Position numbers and translations under genes: made by a program. Of a stretch of DNA of 64,000 nt, positions 1-7,779 are shown one piece after another; position 1 is the first letter of the stretch, and the number at the start of each line of letters is the position of its first letter. Source of the DNA: Wukongibacter sp050859025 (lineage in GTDB: Bacteria > Bacillota > Clostridia > Peptostreptococcales > Caminicellaceae); assembly GCF_050859025.1 (NCBI RefSeq), contig NZ_CP138200.1:2542001-2606000 (forward strand), read 5' to 3'. The notes under the pieces are model-generated. The model made no database searches. It was not told the origin of the DNA and saw only the letters and a list, made by a program, of their open reading frames with translations.

Positions 1-1349
1 TGAGAAAAGTAGCCCTTATATCTCCAAAAGGAAGTTTGTTTGGTAGAAATGAAAAGATGAAGAGCTTTGTTGAAAATTCAAAAATAATGGAAAGCTTTCG
101 ATATCTATGGTCGGGTCCTAACCTAGGACTAATCACAATTGCAGCTTATATGCCCAAAGAGTGGGATATTGAGTATATTGACGAGAATTATGTTGAAATT
201 GATTACACAAAGAAATATGATATTGTGTGTCTTAGTGCAATGACACAGCAGGCACCAAACGCATATAGGATTGCAAAGAAATTCCGTGACAAAGGAACTC
301 TAACCGTAATGGGAGGAATACATGCCACTGTTTCCCCCGAGGAAGCAGCTAAGAATGTAGATGTGGTAATTGTAGGAGAAGGCGAAGTGCTTTGGCCTAG
401 ATTTTTAAGAGACTACTTAAGTGGTGATATAAAAAGAATATATAAGGAATCTAAACAAGGAGAATATGACCTAAAAAAGGCACTTATACCAAGATATGAT
501 TTGCTTGTAGGCTATGAATATCCCGTTATTACTTTATATACGACTAGGGGATGCCCGCATGATTGCTCCTTTTGCTGTGCTTCTAATATATACGGACATA
601 AATATAGGAGAAAGAGTAATACACAAATTGTTAAGGAGCTTGAGCTGATAAATAGTTTATTTCCTGATAGATTGATATTATTTGCCGATGATAACATGCT
701 AGTTAAACGGCGAGAATGCAAAGAAATGCTTAAAGCAATGGTTGACATGAATTTACGATGGATCGCACAGACGGATATATCTATAGCTCAGGATGAAGAG
801 CTTTTAGAATTGATGGTGCTTGCTGGCTGTCAATGGGTTGTAATTGGATTTGAAAGTATATCCCATAGGAGCTTACGAGATATAGAAAAAATTTATTTTA
901 AGCTAAAGCATCAGTCACAATATCCTGAATTGATAAAGAAAATACAATCCTATGGGATAGGAATATATGGGACTTTTATTGTAGGGTTGGACAACGATAC
1001 AATAAATGTTTTTGAATTTACAACTGACTTTATACTACAGAACAATCTTTATGGAGTTAATATAACTGTACCAACGCCTTTACCAGGTACACAATTGAGG
1101 GAAAAACTTGTAAATGAAGGAAGGGTGCTAAATGGCGACTGGGGCTACTATACCCTATGGGATGTTGTTATACGGCCTAGAAAGATGAGTGTAAAGCAGT
1201 TACAAGATGGACTCTTGTACATGTACAAACGAATAAATGAGGATTTTGCATCGAAAGAGAGACTGGTATATCTGCGGGAGGCAGTAAAGATCCGAAAAAA
1301 AATATGTGAGAGCTATAAAAAAAGAGAAGGCTGTGAAGAAAATGAGTAA
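1..1349 (+). CDS. Cobalamin-binding-type radical SAM enzyme, 5' end cut by one base
   Basis: Reading from base 3 gives RKVALISPKGS, which matches the start MRKIALIVPKGS of the paralogue at 7780. The start codon is therefore almost certainly the ATG whose A lies one base before the window, giving about 449 residues. The N-terminal ~160 residues look like a B12-binding Rossmann domain (GGIHATVSPEEA, then VGEGE). The radical-SAM site is RGCPHDCSFC, a CX3CX2C motif at about C185, C189 and C192 that would bind a 4Fe-4S cluster. Such enzymes commonly methylate unreactive carbons or rearrange skeletons using SAM and cobalamin; the substrate here is unknown. Closest relatives in the window are the genes at 7780 and 60096. 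Its stop overlaps the start of the acyltransferase gene (ATGAGTAA), so the two are translationally coupled. Confidence 0.9.
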   Translation, partial: RKVALISPKGSLFGRNEKMKSFVENSKIMESFRYLWSGPNLGLITIAAYMPKEWDIEYIDENYVEIDYTKKYDIVCLSAMTQQAPNAYRIAKKFRDKGTLTVMGGIHATVSPEEAAKNVDVVIVGEGEVLWPRFLRDYLSGDIKRIYKESKQGEYDLKKALIPRYDLLVGYEYPVITLYTTRGCPHDCSFCCASNIYGHKYRRKSNTQIVKELELINSLFPDRLILFADDNMLVKRRECKEMLKAMVDMNLRWIAQTDISIAQDEELLELMVLAGCQWVVIGFESISHRSLRDIEKIYFKLKHQSQYPELIKKIQSYGIGIYGTFIVGLDNDTINVFEFTTDFILQNNLYGVNITVPTPLPGTQLREKLVNEGRVLNGDWGYYTLWDVVIRPRKMSVKQLQDGLLYMYKRINEDFASKERLVYLREAVKIRKKICESYKKREGCEENE

Positions 1350-2265
1350 ATATATTGCAGTCTTTCCCGGCAGAGAGGCCTTTTATAAAGGGCTTAGCAA
1401 ATCATTTTATAGAGAATACAAAATTGTAAGAGATATATTTAAAGAAGCTAGTACATTTATGGGGGAGGATCTTGAGTACATATGTTACGAGAATCCTAAT
1501 GTCAAGCCTGAATTACATACCACCTGCCTGATAACCCATTGTTATGCCATGTATAATGCTCTAGGGCAAACCTTGCCATCGCCATTAGGTGTAGCTGGAT
1601 TTAGCCAAGGTGAATTTACAGCTTTAGCTATAGCACAGTCCTTAAGATTTCCCCAGGTATTAGAGCTTGTATATAGACTTGAGAGTCTTATTTATAGATC
1701 TCCTATCATCATGGATGGGAAAATGATGAGAGTTGTTGGATTACAGACAAGGGAATTGGAAAAATGCTGTAAAGAGGTCGACACTAAATGTGAGAAGGTT
1801 ACGATTGCTATTTATTTGTCCGATGAGCAAAATATTATTTCAGGCGATAAGAAAGCAGTTGAGAAAGTGGCAGATATGGCAAAAAAAAGGGGTGCAAGAT
1901 GGATAATAGACTTAAACAGTATAGGAACATTTCACAGTCCTTTGTGTCAAAGCATTCTGAGAGAGTCCGATGTAATATTTGATCAATACAATTTTTCAGA
2001 TGCACAGCTTCCTGTTTATTGTTGTATAGATGGAAGGCCATGGGTGAAAGGACTAGATTTGAAAAGTAGGCTAACGGTCCAAATCGCTAGATCTGTTCAA
2101 TGGAGCAAGGTAATAAAGAACATCAGGCACCAAGGAATTAAACATATTGTAGAAATTGGACCTGGTTGTACCGTATCTGGCAACTCCCGGCTTGCAGACC
2201 CTGATATGGAATGTGTCTGGATAAATGATACAAGGGGTATAGGAGAATTAAAGGCGACAATTTAG
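1342..2265 (+). CDS. Discrete malonyl-CoA:ACP acyltransferase (FabD-like trans-AT)
   Basis: A 307-residue acyltransferase of FabD size. The nucleophile motif is GFSQGE with Ser88 (usual form GHSxGE, so the first His is Phe), and the second catalytic residue is His198 in GTFHSPL. The ATG at 1342 overlaps the upstream stop and gives the expected N-terminus YIAVFPGR; an in-frame GTG at 1306 would add 12 residues from inside the previous gene and is less likely. Family role: transfer of malonyl or another acyl group from CoA to a carrier protein. The only ketosynthase protein in the window (54721) has no AT domain, so this enzyme probably loads it in trans, and may also charge the free ACPs. The acyl specificity is inferred, not visible. 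Confidence 0.88.
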   Translation: MSKYIAVFPGREAFYKGLSKSFYREYKIVRDIFKEASTFMGEDLEYICYENPNVKPELHTTCLITHCYAMYNALGQTLPSPLGVAGFSQGEFTALAIAQSLRFPQVLELVYRLESLIYRSPIIMDGKMMRVVGLQTRELEKCCKEVDTKCEKVTIAIYLSDEQNIISGDKKAVEKVADMAKKRGARWIIDLNSIGTFHSPLCQSILRESDVIFDQYNFSDAQLPVYCCIDGRPWVKGLDLKSRLTVQIARSVQWSKVIKNIRHQGIKHIVEIGPGCTVSGNSRLADPDMECVWINDTRGIGELKATI

Positions 2266-2297
2266 AGACCTATGATAAATGGAAAAATAAATAATAT

Positions 2298-2330
2298 ATT
2301 CTGCTTACAAAACCAACTGATAAGCAGAAT
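2298..2330 (+). other. Perfect 10-bp hairpin between AT and HAD genes
   Basis: ATTCTGCTTA at 2298-2307 pairs with TAAGCAGAAT at 2321-2330 around a 13-base loop, in a 90-base gap. No T-run follows, so it is not a classic terminator. It may stabilise or separate the messages, or be a small relative of the other palindromes in this cluster. Confidence 0.45.
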
Positions 2331-2355
2331 CTATTGAAGGGGGGCAAGCTATATA

Positions 2356-3063
2356 ATGGGTGGTTCACAAAAGATAATATGTTTTGATTATTATGGAACC
2401 TTAGTAAAGCTGGACTCACCATTTGAGCAAATCAAAAAATTGATGAAAGAATATGTAGAAAACAACTTGGCTGAGATTGACTTTGATAAGTTTTACGCTA
2501 AATTCTCAAGAAACAGAGCTGTACTAGCTTCTGGTCAAAACTTTCTAAGAGGAATAGATCTATTGGTGGAAAGTTTAGTGAAAACGTGTACATTTTATAA
2601 GGTGCCGTGTTTTAAGAAAAGTTTTATACCATTTGTTGAAAAACTCTTTACTATGCCCGAGGCGTATCCTGATGCTTGTGAGGCCATTGACAGCTTGAGA
2701 AAAAACTTTATAGTAGGTGTATTAAGTAATGCAGATAACTATATTATAGAAAGATCCATCAAGACTCAGGGATTTGAACTAGATTTTGTTATAACCTCAG
2801 AGGATGCAAGGGCTAATAAGCCTAGTTCAGAGATTTTCCTTTATGCCATGGAGATTCTTGGGAGAAGACCAGATGAATTATATATGATAGGAGATTCACA
2901 GATCGATGACATCTTGGGTGCAGGAAGATTGGGAATCAATACTATATGGATAAACCGAGATGGTGAATTACTGAAGGAGGGTATAAGTCCTCCTAGTTTT
3001 GAGTTAGATGCACTTGATAAAATTCCATCAATATTTAGCTCTAGACATAGTGCTACTCTTTGA
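2356..3063 (+). CDS. HAD-superfamily hydrolase
   Basis: A 235-residue HAD-like phosphatase or dehalogenase. All four HAD motifs are visible: motif I FDYYGTL near the N-terminus (nucleophile Asp; the second acidic residue is Tyr, as in the DAYGTL form of haloacid-dehalogenase-type members), motif II LSNAD, motif III Lys in ANKPSSEIF and motif IV GDSQIDD. A helical cap of about 75 residues lies between motifs I and II, as in the HAD-IA group. It is preceded by GAAGGGGGGC. Its role in the pathway is not evident; it could remove phosphate from an intermediate, for instance one made by the dikinase at 5183. Only the family is certain. Confidence 0.85.
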   Translation: MGGSQKIICFDYYGTLVKLDSPFEQIKKLMKEYVENNLAEIDFDKFYAKFSRNRAVLASGQNFLRGIDLLVESLVKTCTFYKVPCFKKSFIPFVEKLFTMPEAYPDACEAIDSLRKNFIVGVLSNADNYIIERSIKTQGFELDFVITSEDARANKPSSEIFLYAMEILGRRPDELYMIGDSQIDDILGAGRLGINTIWINRDGELLKEGISPPSFELDALDKIPSIFSSRHSATL

Positions 3064-3326
3064 TGTAGTTGTAGAATTAAATAGAATAATATATTCTATT
3101 GTTAAGAAAAAAGTAAAAGCACCCTGTTACTGCCAATCGATGTGGTTGCACGTTGGCAGGACCAGGAGATCATAAGTACGCTTTGCAGGTAGTGCCTTGG
3201 CAATAAAATTGCTAAAAGAAGGATGAAAGGGCGAAGCTATGTTTGCTGCTAAAGTCATGATAACTTAAGGATCGATAAACTTTAAGGTGTTAAGACTTTA
3301 GGTAAGCATTGAGAGGAGGTGATCCT
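3064..3326 (+). promoter_or_regulatory. Structured 263-base leader before the peptidase gene
   Basis: No gene is seen here. The stretch holds two clear hairpins: AATAGAATA/TATTCTATT (3080-3100), and a stem whose arms are CTGCCAA and TTGGCAG with an inner GTG/CAC pair (about 3129-3160). After these comes a GC-richer block with TGAAAGG and CGAAGC, then the ribosome binding site GAGAGGAGGTGAT. Base composition and pairing differ from other gaps, suggesting a folded leader RNA. It resembles pieces of a lysine-riboswitch core, but the required flanking motifs are not present, so no class is assigned. Confidence 0.3.
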
Positions 3327-4853
3327 ATGAAGAATAAAATATTACTCTTTATAGGTATTTTTATTTGGATTTTTGCTTTGGATATGAACTATGTAGATGC
3401 GAATAACAATATTTCATATGAAGAGAGCAATAAAGCTATTAGTTATATTGAGCAAGCCTTCAGAAAATCAAATATACCTGGTATTTCGGTTGTTGTTATC
3501 AACAAAGATAAGAGTGAGTATGTAAACTATGGTACTAAGAGTTTGAATGTTAGCGACAGGATTGACAAAGAATCATTGTTTGAATTAGGGTCAAACAGTA
3601 AGGCGTTTACGGCTTTAGGAATATTGTACTTGGAAAAGAAGGGGCAGCTTAGCCTAGACGATCCAGTAAATAAGTATATTCCATGGTTTAATATAAAGGG
3701 GAAAAATGGATATGAAGATGAAGAAAGTAATATGGCTGGTGATATTAAGATTAAACATTTACTCTACCATACAAGTGGTATACCCTTTAAAACTCTAGGA
3801 TATATTCCTCCAAGTAAATCAAAGGATGCATTAGAAAACACTACATATATGTTAACTGATTTTAACTTGGATTTTAGTCCGGGAAAGGAGTTTGCATATG
3901 TATCAACAAATTATGATATTCTAGGACTTTTAGTTCAAAAAACTTCTGGAGAAAGCTTCGAAGAATTCATGCAGAAAAGTATTCTAATTCCATTAGGGCT
4001 AAATAATACCTATGTATTGCCTACTGAAATAACAGTTAAGGAAAATATAACTAAAGGACACAAGGTTGGATTTTTAGGGGTTCGTGAATATGATGCACCT
4101 TTTTACAGGGGAAATGCTCCGGCAGGTTACTTTATATCAAATGCAAAGGATATGGAAAGATGGATGAGAATACAGCTTGGAATAGTCGATATTCCTGAAT
4201 TTTACAAGGAGCTGATACAAAAGTCTCATCAGCCAGATAATTCTGTGGATGCTCATGGTGATAACTTTTACGGTGGTGGATGGGAAATACATACCGAAGG
4301 TAAATATATAATGCATGGAGGAAATAACCCCAATTTCTCTTCTATGATAGTATTGAAGCCGGAAAGTAAGCTAGGTGTTTGTGTCCTTGCAAATATTAAT
4401 ACAACCTATACTAGTTCAATAGCTTCAAATGTTATTAATATCCTTGAAGATAAGGCAACAGAAGAAGTAGCAGCTGATATATTTTCCAGTATGGACAAGA
4501 TTTTTACAACGGTTTCTATCGTATTTTTCGTACTGGGTGCTTTATTTGGATATCTGATTATATGTTCGATATATGCAGTTATCAAAGGTAAAAGAAATAA
4601 GAAAAAGAGGGGTTTTGTTGGTATTTTATTAACTTCATTATTAACTGTGTTAGTAATACTTTTTACATGTGGATTGTATTTCTTGCCAAATATCCTCTTA
4701 GGTGGATTTCCATGGAAAGCAGTTAGAGTTTGGACTCCTAACAGCTTATTCTGGGGAATAATTCTTTTACCTGTAATGGTTGTATTGTTATGGCTATATA
4801 TTTTAATAGTATTTCATTTTCCTAAATATAAAGAATATCCTAGTAGATATTGA
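3327..4853 (+). CDS. Secreted S12-family serine peptidase with three C-terminal membrane helices (ClbP-like architecture)
   Basis: A 508-residue protein of the beta-lactamase class C / S12 family. The start is the ATG 6 bases after a strong GAGGAGGTGAT. Residues 1-25 form a hydrophobic signal sequence. Ser89 and Lys92 form the SxxK motif (SNSK) and Tyr191 (FAYVSTNYD) is the likely third catalytic residue. The C-terminus has three hydrophobic helices at about 392-418, 430-455 and 475-500. Size, catalytic spacing and the three-helix anchor match ClbP, the periplasmic peptidase that removes the N-acyl-D-Asn prodrug group from precolibactin. In this biosynthetic setting it may activate an exported precursor. 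Alternatives are an esterase or a penicillin-binding-protein relative. A strong terminator follows. Confidence 0.82.
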   Translation: MKNKILLFIGIFIWIFALDMNYVDANNNISYEESNKAISYIEQAFRKSNIPGISVVVINKDKSEYVNYGTKSLNVSDRIDKESLFELGSNSKAFTALGILYLEKKGQLSLDDPVNKYIPWFNIKGKNGYEDEESNMAGDIKIKHLLYHTSGIPFKTLGYIPPSKSKDALENTTYMLTDFNLDFSPGKEFAYVSTNYDILGLLVQKTSGESFEEFMQKSILIPLGLNNTYVLPTEITVKENITKGHKVGFLGVREYDAPFYRGNAPAGYFISNAKDMERWMRIQLGIVDIPEFYKELIQKSHQPDNSVDAHGDNFYGGGWEIHTEGKYIMHGGNNPNFSSMIVLKPESKLGVCVLANINTTYTSSIASNVINILEDKATEEVAADIFSSMDKIFTTVSIVFFVLGALFGYLIICSIYAVIKGKRNKKKRGFVGILLTSLLTVLVILFTCGLYFLPNILLGGFPWKAVRVWTPNSLFWGIILLPVMVVLLWLYILIVFHFPKYKEYPSRY

Positions 4854-4912
4854 TGAGTATGAGAAATACAATCTTTATTGTAGGCTATTCATCAGAGAAA
4901 GATATGATTATT

Positions 4913-4945
4913 AAACTCAAGGGTTCGAAGCCCCTGAGTTTTTAT
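4913..4945 (+). terminator. Rho-independent terminator after the peptidase gene
   Basis: AAACTCAAGGG (4913-4923) pairs with CCCCTGAGTTT (4931-4941) apart from one A/C mismatch, around the loop TTCGAAG, and runs into TTTATA. It sits 60 bases after the stop codon. The T-tract partly overlaps the start of the palindromic element at 4943. Confidence 0.8.
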
Positions 4946-5120
4946 AGATGTGTGATTGAGAAGTTTAACTTACTCAGGTAGCCACTGAGAATCCTTTTTG
5001 CTCATGCTATGAACCTGTTTTAAGTTGAAAGACTAAGGTTAAAACAGATTCATAAAAATCGCCAAAAGGAAACCTCAGAGTCCACCTTCGTTTATTAAGT
5101 TTCTTAGTCACACATCTATA
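4943..5120 (+). repeat. 178-bp palindromic element, type D, copy 1
   Basis: The ends TATAGATGTGTGA and TCACACATCTATA form a perfect 13-bp outer stem. Inside, CTGAGAATCCTTTT pairs with AAAAGGAAACCTCAG with a small internal loop, and CTGTTTTAA pairs with TTAAAACAG at the tip. A second copy lies at 50044-50219 and a 3' half copy at 63541-63607. It fills the gap of more than 300 bases before the dikinase gene together with the terminator; no gene is present. It could be a miniature mobile element or a long structured leader RNA. Confidence 0.8.
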
Positions 5121-5182
5121 ATTTAACAGTATAATTTAAAAATCAACACGAACAAATAAATTTTTAATATTGGAGGATGAAA

Positions 5183-7720
5183 ATGGAAAGCTATATTCAA
5201 CATCTTTCAAATTTAGTACAGGATATGCATAAAGAATATGGGTCCAAAGCTGTAACCTTGGCTGAACTTTGGCAAAATGGATATAATGTTCCAGATGGAT
5301 ATAGTATATCTAGTAAAGCCTTTGACAGATTTTGTGGCTACAATTGTGTAGAGTTTCCCGATATAGATGATATTGCTGACAAAATTATATCCAGTGCATT
5401 TCCAGAAGACTTGGAAAAAGAAATCGAGGAAATGTGGAGAGAATTTGATTTAAAAGGGAATGAGGCCTTAATCATACGATCCTCTGCAATTGGAGAAGAT
5501 GGTTACAAACATTCCTTTGCCGGGATATATGACAGTATCATTAATATTCGATCTATTGAAGACCTCAAAATAGGGATAAGGAGATGTTGGTCATCCTTTT
5601 ATTCTGAAAGAGCTGTTTCATACAGAAAAACAAATAATATAGCAATGGAAGGTATGGCTATTCTTGTACAAATAATGATAGACGGTGACTCATCGGGTGT
5701 TCTTTTTACATTAAGCCCTGTAGCTATTGAAAATGATGAAATGGCCATAGAAGCATATCCAGGGCTTAACTGTGTAGTGGTTGACGGATCTGTAAATGCA
5801 GACAAATACATTGTTAAAAGAACAGGAGAGACAATTAGAGAAATAATATCCCATAAGACAGTTAAATATTGTTTGAGTGGGAGTTCTTTTGAAATGGATG
5901 TAAAAAATATTAAACATGAGTGTAAAAATAGTACAACTCTTTCACAAGAGAATATATCTAGTCTTGTAGAAATTGGATTAAAGCTTGAAGATAGATTTGG
6001 AATACCCTGCGATATAGAGTGGACAATTTTAAATGGGCAAATATATATTCTTCAAACACGGCCTGTGACTGCAAATGAGTGCTGTAATTCTGCCAATGTA
6101 ATAAAATATGATTCAGACATACCAGAAGATATTGAGTGTACCCTTTTAGATAGGTATTCACAGCCTGCATGTACATGCTATCTTTCGATGTTACAAGCCT
6201 GGGAGGATGAGGTTTACCTAAGTTTTTATAATAAGCAGGAAGGAAGAATGTTTAAAGAAAAGCCACTGCTTTTCTATTTTAATAGAGTTTACTGGAATAT
6301 GAAATATCAAAGAGACTACTTTGATGACTATTTGCCAGATAAATACTCTGTTGAGGGGTCTATTAAAAATGTAAAACTGTTCAATCTTATGCTAAACAGC
6401 TATAAAAGCTGGTATAGGCGTCTTGATAAGTATGATAAGCATATGGATGAAATGAAGGGCTTACCGCTTAAGAATATGAACATAAGCGAGCTAGGTATGC
6501 TCCTAAATAAAATAATGAACATCCTATGTAACTTTATAGGTAAGGATCATTTTAGATTTCTTGGGCTTGCACAGATTAGTTATAATCTTTTGAGGAAGGA
6601 GCTGTCAAGTTCGTCCGATGCAAAGGAGATAATTGCAAAGGCAATTGAGCCGATGGTATCGAAGAATATGACTATGAAGTCTAACCTAGAGCTTATGGAA
6701 TTAGCTAAAGAAGTAAAAAATTGTACCGAATTAAAAAATTTATTTAAGAATGTAAATGCAAATAGAATTTATTCGTGTCTTAAGGGAAGTATTGATAAAG
6801 AACTTTTTAAAGAAAAGTTTGATGAGTTTATAAGAGAACATGGTCATCGTGGGACATCTTGCGATGATCTTTTTCATCCCCATTGGGAGGAGGAACCGTC
6901 TATTGTATTAGAAATGATTAAGCAATTTATACCATGTCCTACGGAAAGTCAAAGTAAAAAGAACCGTAGGAGCAATAGTAAATACAATTGGGATGCAGTT
7001 ATTGAGAAATTAGACTACAGTCCAGTTTATAAACTATATAAAAAATGGCGTATTAAGACTCTGGTAACTCTTACGGGCAAATATATGGCTCTAAGAGAAA
7101 ATCAGAGATACTATTTTGATAAAAGCTGGGTAGTGATGCGTAAAGTACTTTTGGAAATTGGCAGACGACTAGCTAAAGAAGGCATTATTAATGAGGAAGA
7201 TGATATTTTTCATTTGGCTATTTCTGAAATACATATGATTTGCTATACAGACAATATGATGAGATATCAAAACTGGAAAGAAATTGTTAGAAAAAGAAAA
7301 AAGGTTTATGAGAGAAATTCACAGATTACACCGCCCTACTTAATTAAAAATAGTGAATTGGTTCGCTTGCAAAATGGCAAGGCAAGAAATAGCTATAAGG
7401 CAGTAGGAATAAGTCCGGGAAAAGCTACTGGATCAGCAAGGATCATTGAGTCTATAAAGGATCTAAGCAAAATTCAACAGGGAGATATTGCAATAGTATC
7501 TACCTTTCACCCAAGCTGGACACCAATTTTAGGAATGGTTAATGGACTCGTCATGGACTATGGAAATATTCTTTCTCATGGTGCTGTAATGGCTAGGGAA
7601 TATGGGATTCCCGTTGTGGTTTTTAATGGTATAGCATCACGAGTATTTTTAGAAGGTCAATGGATTGAAATTGATGGGACAACCGGAAGAATTCGTGTTA
7701 TAAGCCAAGGCGTAGAATAA
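5183..7720 (+). CDS. PEP-synthase-like dikinase (rifampin-phosphotransferase architecture)
   Basis: An 845-residue protein with an N-terminal ATP-grasp domain (about 15-320; EALIIRSSAIGEDG, AGIYDS, IEWTILNGQIYILQTRP), a long middle region of about 400 residues unlike classic PEP synthase, and a C-terminal swivelling phosphohistidine domain with His799 in SHGAVMAREYGIPVVV. This order matches rifampin phosphotransferases, where ATP phosphorylates the His and the middle domain binds the small-molecule acceptor. The ATG at 5177 abuts GGAGG, so the ATG at 5183 with 6-base spacing is preferred. Here it could phosphorylate a pathway intermediate or the product (self-protection). The middle domain gives no substrate clue I can read. 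Confidence 0.85.
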   Translation: MESYIQHLSNLVQDMHKEYGSKAVTLAELWQNGYNVPDGYSISSKAFDRFCGYNCVEFPDIDDIADKIISSAFPEDLEKEIEEMWREFDLKGNEALIIRSSAIGEDGYKHSFAGIYDSIINIRSIEDLKIGIRRCWSSFYSERAVSYRKTNNIAMEGMAILVQIMIDGDSSGVLFTLSPVAIENDEMAIEAYPGLNCVVVDGSVNADKYIVKRTGETIREIISHKTVKYCLSGSSFEMDVKNIKHECKNSTTLSQENISSLVEIGLKLEDRFGIPCDIEWTILNGQIYILQTRPVTANECCNSANVIKYDSDIPEDIECTLLDRYSQPACTCYLSMLQAWEDEVYLSFYNKQEGRMFKEKPLLFYFNRVYWNMKYQRDYFDDYLPDKYSVEGSIKNVKLFNLMLNSYKSWYRRLDKYDKHMDEMKGLPLKNMNISELGMLLNKIMNILCNFIGKDHFRFLGLAQISYNLLRKELSSSSDAKEIIAKAIEPMVSKNMTMKSNLELMELAKEVKNCTELKNLFKNVNANRIYSCLKGSIDKELFKEKFDEFIREHGHRGTSCDDLFHPHWEEEPSIVLEMIKQFIPCPTESQSKKNRRSNSKYNWDAVIEKLDYSPVYKLYKKWRIKTLVTLTGKYMALRENQRYYFDKSWVVMRKVLLEIGRRLAKEGIINEEDDIFHLAISEIHMICYTDNMMRYQNWKEIVRKRKKVYERNSQITPPYLIKNSELVRLQNGKARNSYKAVGISPGKATGSARIIESIKDLSKIQQGDIAIVSTFHPSWTPILGMVNGLVMDYGNILSHGAVMAREYGIPVVVFNGIASRVFLEGQWIEIDGTTGRIRVISQGVE

Positions 7721-7779
7721 AGATCCAGTATTTTAACCTTTATCAAACAATCTTAAACATTTTTAGGAGGAGGGACGTC

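Noticed and set aside
3100..3300. Lysine riboswitch
   Set aside because: TGAAAGG and CGAAGC, plus an ATAAGTA, recall the L-box core, but the 5' AGAGG-GC element and the expected order of stems are not found, and the downstream gene is not lysine-related.
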